DNA of 6,982 nt from Thermogutta sp. (GTDB taxonomy: Bacteria > Planctomycetota > Planctomycetia > Pirellulales > Thermoguttaceae): positions 1 to 6,982 of the forward strand of contig JAAZNR010000349.1 in the NCBI GenBank assembly GCA_012798155.1. Direction: 5' to 3'. The notes under the pieces are model-generated. The model saw nothing but the letters and a program-made list of their open reading frames with translations, did no database searches and was not told where the DNA came from. Position 1 is the stretch's first letter. Each line of letters opens with the position of its first letter. Shown one piece after another: positions 1 through 3,587 of this stretch. Position numbers and translations under genes: made by a program.

Positions 1-27
1 TAGCGGCAGACTCCACAAGGTTCTCAT
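1..27 (-). CDS. 5' end of a divergent gene, product unknown (partial, runs off the left edge)
   Basis: On the minus strand an ATG at 27-25 opens a frame that stays open to the window edge and reads MRTLWSLPL. It is preceded by a perfect Shine-Dalgarno, AAGGAGG (complement of 34-40), with a 6-nt spacer, the strongest ribosome binding site in the window. Only nine codons are visible, so no family can be named. The one basic residue followed by Leu, Trp and Leu would suit the start of a signal peptide or membrane segment, but that is a guess. The gene is transcribed away from the pseudopilin gene, so its promoter and any operators should lie in the non-coding block to its right. The start call rests entirely on the Shine-Dalgarno and its spacing. 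Confidence 0.6.
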
Positions 28-80
28 TGCACGCCTCCTTCAGCGGATCGAAACTGGTAGGGCCTGGTCGAACGGGAGCG

Positions 81-135
81 CGAAGTACCTTAACCGATAC
101 TTCGGTCGCCCCAATTCACGTGCGTTAACCGATAC
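81..135. promoter_or_regulatory. Possible operator: inverted repeat plus a repeated 11-mer upstream of the divergent gene
   Basis: CGAAGTA (81-87) and TACTTCG (98-104) form a perfect 7-bp inverted repeat. The 11-mer TTAACCGATAC occurs exactly at 90-100 and again at 125-135, 35 bp apart in the same orientation. Both copies lie about 60 to 110 bp upstream of the minus-strand ATG at 27, a usual place for regulator binding sites. No regulator gene is visible in the window. Confidence 0.35.
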
Positions 136-177
136 GAACGTCCCGTAAATACTTGCCTGACTTCCTGTCCTGCCCAC

Positions 178-206
178 TTCAGCTATTTCGCAGCGAACTA
201 GCTGAA
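178..206. repeat. Near-perfect 29-bp palindrome
   Basis: The left arm is TTCAGCTA (178-185), t, TTCGC (187-191). The centre is A192. The right arm is GCGAA (193-197), c, TAGCTGAA (199-206). Thirteen of 14 pairs match; only 186/198 (t/c) fails. There is no T-run on either side, so an intrinsic terminator is unlikely. As DNA it looks like a dimeric protein-binding site; as RNA it would fold into a long hairpin. Confidence 0.75.
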
Positions 207-307
207 TAGGGTGTCTGCGGATTGTGGGGACTTCTTAGGTAAATATCGGAGCTTTGCGCCGCGATGTTAACTTAATCAAAAGAAGTGGCGGGAGTCGGCT
301 CCACAGC

Positions 308-334
308 CTGGGTGACGTACGTCATTTTTCCCAG
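308..334. promoter_or_regulatory. Perfect 12-bp palindrome flanked by a second complementary pair
   Basis: TGACGTACGTCA (313-324) is a perfect palindrome. It is bracketed by CTGGG (308-312) and CCCAG (330-334), which also complement each other, with a run of five T (325-329) between the palindrome and the right flank. The T-run recalls a terminator, but the inner stem is too short and AT-containing to be convincing. An operator is equally possible. Confidence 0.35.
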
Positions 335-429
335 TCAAAACGCCAGGGTCGATTGTTGCGATGATGGCGGCGGTTTGCCGTGGGCCGGCCGAAAGGGGCA
401 CCGTCGGGCAGTGCCGGTTGCGACGTAAT

Positions 430-489
430 CTCTCAACCACCGCCGGAACCTCTCAACTCCTGCCGTAACCTCCGAGCTACCGCCGCTTG
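430..489. repeat. Degenerate 20-bp tandem repeat, three units
   Basis: Units at 430-449, 450-469 and 470-489 align without gaps on a pattern CTCTCAAC..C.GCCG.AAC. The first two units are close and the third has diverged. The third unit contains AGCTACCG (475-482), which takes part in the alternative hairpin described at 475-516. Twenty bp is not a multiple of three, which fits non-coding DNA. Confidence 0.5.
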
Positions 490-516
490 TAGTCACATCG
501 GTAGCTGCACGCTACC
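475..516. other. Two mutually exclusive hairpins
   Basis: CGGTAGCT (499-506) can pair with AGCTACCG upstream (475-482, 8 bp), while its GGTAGC (500-505) can pair instead with GCTACC downstream (511-516, 5-nt loop). Both pairings are perfect and cannot form together. Such competing stems are typical of transcript switches, but no terminator or expression platform is identifiable. Confidence 0.4.
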
Positions 517-575
517 CGTTGCGGATCGGATCCTCTAACGCGAACGGCGCCGTCGGGCACCGCTTTCCTTATTCA

Positions 576-602
576 GGTGACCTTTCCTTAATTGAGGTCA
601 CC
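576..602. repeat. 8-bp inverted repeat (hairpin)
   Basis: GGTGACCT (576-583) and AGGTCACC (595-602) are perfectly complementary around an 11-nt loop. The 9-mer CTTTCCTTA is repeated at 563-571 and 582-590, the second copy running from the left arm into the loop, so the hairpin sits partly on an imperfect 19-bp direct repeat. Confidence 0.5.
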
Positions 603-616
603 GCACGGGAACTTAG

Positions 617-749
617 TTTTACTGCGCAGGATCGCCGAAACCGGCTTACCGATCATACGCAGACTCACAAAGCTGCGTACCCCAGTTTGCCCAGCTTCTT
701 ATCCTGCGTAGTAAAAATAACTTGCCGACCTGAGACACCGGTTTCGGCG
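617..749. other. Interleaved long complementary segments (A-B-A'-B' topology)
   Basis: Segment A (617-632, TTTTACTGCGCAGGAT) complements A' (701-716, ATCCTGCGTAGTAAAA) at 15 of 16 positions. Segment B (633-644, CGCCGAAACCGG) perfectly complements B' (738-749). The order A-B-A'-B' is crossed, not nested, so as RNA it would be a pseudoknot or two alternative stems. A and B are directly adjacent with no linker, which makes simultaneous formation of both full stems hard. Between them lies a third hairpin, TACGCAG (656-662) with CTGCGTA (673-679), and the same CTGCGTA recurs inside A' (704-710), adding another alternative. B' also overlaps a local hairpin, GACACC (734-739) with GGTGTC (758-763). 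Confidence 0.6.
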
Positions 750-793
750 TACCGGCGGGTGTCACCACTCCCTTTTGTTGCCGTCCGCGTGCC

Positions 794-826
794 GCCCGGC
801 CGTGAATGGCCGGTCACCAGCCGGGC
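794..826. repeat. Competing GC-rich hairpins
   Basis: CCGGCC (796-801) pairs with GGCCGG (808-813) around a 6-nt loop. The overlapping GCCCGGC (794-800) pairs instead with GCCGGGC (820-826). Such short GC stems are expected fairly often by chance in GC-rich DNA, so this carries less weight than the longer pairs upstream. Confidence 0.35.
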
Positions 827-991
827 AGCGGTCCGCAATCCGCGCCTCCCGCCGACCCGCCGGCGTTCTTTCGTCGCTTTGCCATGCCGGTCCATCCGTT
901 TTCTTCGGCAAGACCGATTCGTCCCCCCGCGTCCCCACGCGGAAGTACAGATTTCGGATTTGCCAAGGGCCGATTCCGGTTCTACATCTTT

Positions 992-1021
992 GTTGAACGG
1001 GTTGACGTTGAACGGGTTGAC
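992..1021. repeat. Exact 15-bp tandem duplication
   Basis: GTTGAACGGGTTGAC occurs at 992-1006 and immediately again at 1007-1021 without a mismatch. It ends with TTGACA at 1017-1022, which equals the -35 consensus, but no AT-rich -10 follows at the right distance. It lies about 150 bp upstream of the pseudopilin start. Confidence 0.7.
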
Positions 1022-1157
1022 AACCAACGCCCAACCTGGCGGGTCGGATCGGCTGCGAAACCGCCGCGTAGGTGTGGGTGGATCGCAGGGGCCGACCCGG
1101 CGACGGTCGCGCGGGTTCAGGACTGGTTTCAGGCGGGCACAATACATTCGAGGCTGC

Positions 1158-1163
1158 AAGAGG
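1158..1163 (+). promoter_or_regulatory. Ribosome binding site of the pseudopilin gene
   Basis: AAGAGG ends 7 nt before the ATG at 1171, which supports that start. Confidence 0.6.
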
Positions 1164-1170
1164 TTGAAGA

Positions 1171-1641
1171 ATGTCCAGAAAACTTCGTTCCGGTCCCCAA
1201 AAGGCGTTCACTCTGATCGAGGTCTTGATCGTGGTGGTCATCATGGCCATCCTGGCGGCGGTAATCATCCCGCAGTTTTCCACCGCCACCAGCGACGCCA
1301 AGCGAAGCGCTCTGGAGTTCAACATGCATACGCTTCGCTCACAGATCGAGCTTTACAAGGTGCATCACGGTTCCTATCCCACCATCACCGCAGGCGACTT
1401 GCCGCAGTTGTGGCAGGCGACGAATTCGGCCGGCGACATCGGCACGCCGGGGCCGAGTTATCCCTACGGGCCGTACCTGACATCAGGTATCCCCGCCAAC
1501 CCGTATAACAACAGCAGCACGGTCGTAGCCGTGGCGACGCCGGGTGAAAAACCGACGGCCGTCGTGGCCGGTGGGGCCGGCTGGCAGTACGATGAGACGA
1601 CCGGCGGCATCTACCCCAACAATCCCGAGTTCTTTGAGTGA
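1171..1641 (+). CDS. Type II secretion / type IV pilus-like pseudopilin (GspG-like), prepilin-type N-terminal domain
   Basis: This 156-residue protein has a class III prepilin signature. A basic leader (residues 1-12, three Arg and two Lys) precedes FTLIEV at 13-18, with the conserved Glu at position +5 (residue 17), then a hydrophobic helix to about residue 33. The helix should anchor the protein in the inner membrane until prepilin peptidase cleaves and methylates Phe13 and the subunit joins a pseudopilus or pilus. The rest is a short periplasmic domain with a Leu/Ile/Tyr helix (EFNMHTLRSQIELYK) and a C-terminal GWQYDETTGGIYPN segment of the kind seen in planctomycete GspG-like proteins. 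Residue -1 is Ala (QKA/FTL), where Gly is usual. No other secretion or pilus genes are near, so it is an orphan here. The start is supported by AAGAGG 7 nt upstream. The family is secure; the exact machine served is not. Confidence 0.9.
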   Translation: MSRKLRSGPQKAFTLIEVLIVVVIMAILAAVIIPQFSTATSDAKRSALEFNMHTLRSQIELYKVHHGSYPTITAGDLPQLWQATNSAGDIGTPGPSYPYGPYLTSGIPANPYNNSSTVVAVATPGEKPTAVVAGGAGWQYDETTGGIYPNNPEFFE

Positions 1642-1943
1642 TGGAACGTGGGAAGGGTCGCTTGCCGTAAGGGTAACGGATTCCGGTACTCCCCACGCGA
1701 AGACGCCGCCCCATTGAGATGTTCGTTACCGGCGAAGATGGAATCGGGGTCGGTCCCATGCGGGGATCGACCCCCGACTATTTCCATCCCCGCCTTTCTC
1801 GCGTGGTCGTTCCACCTGTCGCGGTTTCCCGCGAAAAACGTCATAATGGGGGCCGTACAATCCGTCGGCCGGACCGGCGATTGCGTCCAATCGGCGGCCG
1901 AGTCGGCGGCTTTTCGTAAACCACGCGGCGCGGAAAACCCTCC
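1642..1943. other. 302-bp gap between the pseudopilin and the 273-residue gene
   Basis: No gene is supported here. It contains a strong hairpin at 1744-1777 (separate entry) and a small perfect hairpin, TCGCGG (1819-1824) with CCGCGA (1829-1834). Two AT-rich hexamers resemble a -10: CATAAT (1842-1847) and TACAAT (1856-1861). Neither has a convincing -35 at 16-18 bp, so a promoter for the next gene is plausible but unproven. Confidence 0.5.
1744..1777. terminator. Strong hairpin after the pseudopilin gene, possible terminator
   Basis: TCGGGGTCG (1744-1752) pairs with CGACCCCCGA (1768-1777) over 9 bp with one bulged C. Inside, TCCC (1754-1757) can pair with GGGA of the 1762-1766 stretch. The stem lies about 100 bp beyond the pseudopilin stop. 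No proper T-run follows (only CTATTTCC), so intrinsic termination is uncertain; it could simply stabilise the 3' end. Confidence 0.35.
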
Positions 1944-2765
1944 ATGACGTTGGATCGCGAGGAATACATCGAGCAGGCCTACTTTTTTCGCACGCTGCGA
2001 GAACGGCTCGATCAAGGGACCGCCACGCAAGACCTGCTTCGCACGATCCGCCAAGAGATCTTGTCCACGACCAATTTGCCGCTGGCGATCGATTTCATGA
2101 TCACCGAGCTGCGGTTCACCGGCGGGTTTGCCTCGGCCATGGCCAGGCTGAGCCACTATTTCACCCCTTTTCAGGCCTTTGTCGTGGGAGAGGCCGAGAA
2201 GGAGCAGGGCCGGTTCGATTTTCGCACGGCCCTGGAAATACTGGAAAAGGAGGCCGACTATCGCGCCAAGCAGGGCACGGTCCAGGGCATTTTTCTGTAT
2301 CAATTCGAAACCTTGTGCCGCAACCGCCTGGGCTACGACAAGGGACTGGAGGCCATGGCCCAGGATCCCATCTACGACGAAAGCTGGCGGGAATGGATTC
2401 TGTCGCTCCGCCGCCAAATCGGAATCGTCGATCTCGCCGACATGATCTTCGTACGGAGCGAGCATTACCGGCAAGTGACGGGCGACGCGGAGAAACCGGT
2501 GCTCTTCGGAGAGAAGGAGGGCAAGATCGCCCTGGCCAACCGGCGGAAGGATCCCTTATATCTTTTCGCGGCCCTGGCGAGACATCTCGGCTATCCCAGC
2601 GTCCCCCGACCCAAACGGGAAGAAAACCTGGTCCAAGACTTCTACACCTTGCAGCGCAAGCTGGAGCGGCTCGAAGCCCGGATCAAACTGCTGGAGGACG
2701 AACGCAAGGGCGGGATCGACCTCGCGCAATTCTACGTCCGGCCGGATCAAAACAATCCCAAGTAG
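1944..2765 (+). CDS. Conserved-looking hypothetical protein, 273 residues, C-terminal coiled coil
   Basis: I recognise no named family. The protein is soluble in appearance, with no signal peptide or membrane segment. It is mostly helical and rich in charged residues and aromatics. The N-terminal half (about 1-125) looks like stacked amphipathic helices (EEYIEQAYFFRTLRERL; AIDFMITELRF; AMARLSHYFTPFQAFVVGEAEKE), which could suit a helical scaffold. A single Cys at 125 argues against a metal site. Residues about 228-254 have a heptad-like pattern (FYTLQRKLERLEARIKLLED) typical of a short dimerising coiled coil, followed by a polar tail. Base composition and codon usage match the neighbours, so nothing suggests recent transfer. 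ATG 1944 is used although only a weak purine-rich stretch (GCGGAAAA) precedes it. It is on the same strand as the genes on both sides but has gaps of about 300 bp to each, so it is probably its own transcription unit. Confidence 0.85.
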   Translation: MTLDREEYIEQAYFFRTLRERLDQGTATQDLLRTIRQEILSTTNLPLAIDFMITELRFTGGFASAMARLSHYFTPFQAFVVGEAEKEQGRFDFRTALEILEKEADYRAKQGTVQGIFLYQFETLCRNRLGYDKGLEAMAQDPIYDESWREWILSLRRQIGIVDLADMIFVRSEHYRQVTGDAEKPVLFGEKEGKIALANRRKDPLYLFAALARHLGYPSVPRPKREENLVQDFYTLQRKLERLEARIKLLEDERKGGIDLAQFYVRPDQNNPK

Positions 2766-2781
2766 CTGATGTTTACATATA

Positions 2782-2803
2782 GTGCCAATTGTGTCTGGCA
2801 CAA
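2782..2803. repeat. Overlapping alternative hairpins, possibly a REP-like element
   Basis: GTGCCA (2782-2787) pairs with TGGCAC (2796-2801) around 8 nt. The overlapping TTGTG (2789-2793) pairs with CACAA (2799-2803) around 5 nt. The core TGTGTCTGGCAC resembles the GTGTCTGGCACC-type palindromes I recall as dispersed repeats in several bacterial genomes; that likeness is from memory. It lies 17 nt after the stop of the 273-residue gene, a usual place for such elements. Confidence 0.4.
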
Positions 2804-2882
2804 TAGCTTGCTTTCCGCGGCCGATTCGTTAGACTGTTATTAGCGGCCGCAGTGTTGGGGCTTGGTTGCGTCGCGAAAGCCG

Positions 2883-2930
2883 GGTGCCGGCATCACCGGG
2901 GGGGCCGGCATTCGTGCCGAATCCGGCACC
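2883..2930. repeat. Competing GC-rich hairpins
   Basis: GGTGCCGG (2883-2890) perfectly complements CCGGCACC (2923-2930). The same right arm can instead close a tighter hairpin: GCCGG (2904-2908), bulged C, ATTCG (2910-2914), loop TGC, CGAAT (2918-2922), CCGGC (2923-2927). That is 10 pairs with one bulge and a 3-nt loop. Confidence 0.45.
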
Positions 2931-2953
2931 GGTAGTGATGACCGGTAGTGATG
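2928..2953. repeat. Exact 13-bp tandem duplication
   Basis: ACCGGTAGTGATG occurs at 2928-2940 and again at 2941-2953 with no mismatch. Confidence 0.75.
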
Positions 2954-2962
2954 TATGGATAT

Positions 2963-2984
2963 CCCCGCAGTGGCACTCGCGGGG
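2963..2984. repeat. Hairpin in the leader of the CBS gene
   Basis: CCCCGC (2963-2968) pairs with GCGGGG (2979-2984), extended inwards by AGT (2969-2971) with ACT (2975-2977) across one bulged C, giving 9 pairs around a 3-nt loop. No T-run follows, so termination is unlikely. Confidence 0.5.
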
Positions 2985-3009
2985 CAACGGCCGATCGCAA
3001 AAAACCCTG

Positions 3010-3071
3010 CAACGTCGTCGCGGCGGAGGGCGTCCGAGTGCAACGCCGTCGCGGCCGAGGGCCTCCGACAG
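3010..3071. repeat. 31-bp imperfect tandem duplication just upstream of the CBS gene
   Basis: The copies at 3010-3040 and 3041-3071 abut and match at 26 of 31 positions. Both begin CAAC and share GTCGCGGC.GAGGGC.TCCGA. The second copy ends 35 nt before the ATG at 3107. Thirty-one is not a multiple of three, so a frame running through the repeat would change register between copies, which supports non-coding status. Confidence 0.65.
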
Positions 3072-3106
3072 GAAGCTGCCGGCCGCTTTTCAAGAGCCGA
3101 CGGACC

Positions 3107-3568
3107 ATGAGCCTGCTGGAAAACCTGAGCGTCGAAACCGTGGCCGGGCTGGTGACGGCTCCGGCGGTTTCCGTAACGCCCGGCATGGCCTTGGCGCGGG
3201 TCTTGGAGGTCATGCGCGACTACCGCCTGAACGCCGTGACCCTCGAGGACGCGGGGCGGATCGTGGGCATCTTCACGGAGCGCGACGCCCTGCGGGCCAT
3301 GGCCGGCGGGGAGGACGGCGAGACGCCGATCTGCCATCTCGCTTCGCCGTGTCCGCTCATGGTCACCAAGCGCGAGCCGATCGCCCACGCCATTTCCAAG
3401 ATGTCGGCCAACGGTTACCGCCACCTGCCCTTGGCGGACGACGACGGCCGAGTCGTGGGAATGGTCGACGTCATGTCCATCATCCGTTGGCTGGTCGATC
3501 ATTTTCCCCAAGCGATTTACAATTTGCCCCCGACCTCCGAGACGCTGCGGGAACGAGAGGGGCCGTGA
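3107..3568 (+). CDS. Two-CBS-domain protein, putative regulator of the adjacent 2-oxoacid oxidoreductase
   Basis: The 153-residue protein consists almost entirely of a Bateman module. CBS 1 covers about 13-66, with VSVTPGMALARVLEVM and the closing GRIVGIFTERDALR. CBS 2 covers about 77-132, with SPCPLMVTKREPIAHAISKM, YRHLPLADDDGRVVGMVD and a C-terminal helix. A short tail (DHFPQAIYNLPP) follows. CBS pairs usually bind adenosine-containing ligands such as AMP, ATP or S-adenosylmethionine and transmit energy status; there is no catalytic domain. The tail resembles that of other planctomycete CBS proteins as I remember them. I place the start at ATG 3107 because the module begins right after it and the upstream in-frame extension (to 2948) is low-complexity and lies over tandem repeats; the ribosome binding site is weak (AAGAG, 3092-3096). 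The stop lies 19 nt before the first possible korA start, so the two are probably one operon. Confidence 0.88.
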   Translation: MSLLENLSVETVAGLVTAPAVSVTPGMALARVLEVMRDYRLNAVTLEDAGRIVGIFTERDALRAMAGGEDGETPICHLASPCPLMVTKREPIAHAISKMSANGYRHLPLADDDGRVVGMVDVMSIIRWLVDHFPQAIYNLPPTSETLREREGP

Positions 3569-3587
3569 AGACGAGGGCCGCCGCTCT

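Larger units (their letters stand above)
28..1170. other. Long non-coding block (about 1.1 kb) rich in inverted and tandem repeats
   Basis: I see no credible gene here. Long open frames exist on both strands, but they give Arg/Pro/Ser-rich translations with no motif, overlap each other, and run on into the pseudopilin gene out of frame, as expected of GC-rich DNA. The block separates the divergent gene at the left edge from the pseudopilin gene and must hold promoters for both, though I could not fix a convincing -35/-10 pair. Hairpin-forming sequences are dense: 81-104, 178-206, 308-334, 475-516, 576-602, 617-749, 656-679, 734-763 and 794-826. Tandem repeats lie at 430-489 and 992-1021. The density and the competing pairings suggest a structured transcript or a regulatory or recombination region; the sequence alone does not decide which. 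Confidence 0.65.
2766..3106. other. 341-bp repeat-rich gap upstream of the CBS gene
   Basis: An open frame upstream of the CBS gene start continues to about 2948, but its translation is a basic, low-complexity stretch unlike a folded N-terminus, so I treat the gap as non-coding leader. It contains alternative hairpins at 2782-2803, competing hairpins between 2883 and 2930, an exact 13-bp tandem duplication (2928-2953), a hairpin at 2963-2984 and a 31-bp direct repeat (3010-3071). A very weak promoter candidate, TTGCTT (2808-2813) with TAGACT (2830-2835), is the best I can offer. Confidence 0.5.

Noticed and set aside
701..709. TTATCC-like start considered as a DnaA box and the block as a replication origin
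   Set aside because: Only a partial single match, with no cluster of boxes, no AT-rich unwinding stretch and no dnaA or dnaN nearby.
617..749. Long complementary segments considered as ends of an insertion sequence or MITE
   Set aside because: The arms are crossed rather than terminal and inverted, no target-site duplication is visible, and there is no transposase frame.
1017..1045. TTGACA as a -35 promoter element
   Set aside because: The region 16-18 bp downstream (CGGGTC and neighbours) is GC-rich with no -10 likeness.
665..1325. Overlapping minus-strand open frames of 164 and 187 codons
   Set aside because: They overlap each other in different frames and run into the pseudopilin gene in antisense; low-complexity basic translations with no recognisable domain.
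519..1508. 329-codon plus-strand open frame across the non-coding block and into the pseudopilin gene
   Set aside because: It overlaps the pseudopilin gene in another frame, is Arg/His/Pro-rich without any motif, and crosses several hairpins and tandem repeats. It is an expected product of GC-rich DNA.
1819..1840. TCGCGG/CCGCGA hairpin followed by AAAAA as a minus-strand terminator
   Set aside because: On the minus strand the T-run precedes the stem rather than following it, so it does not have terminator order; on the plus strand it is followed by A, not T.
1611..2474. 287-codon minus-strand open frame antisense to the 273-residue gene
   Set aside because: The plus-strand protein has a regular amphipathic pattern and coiled coil; the antisense product shows no coherent fold signals.
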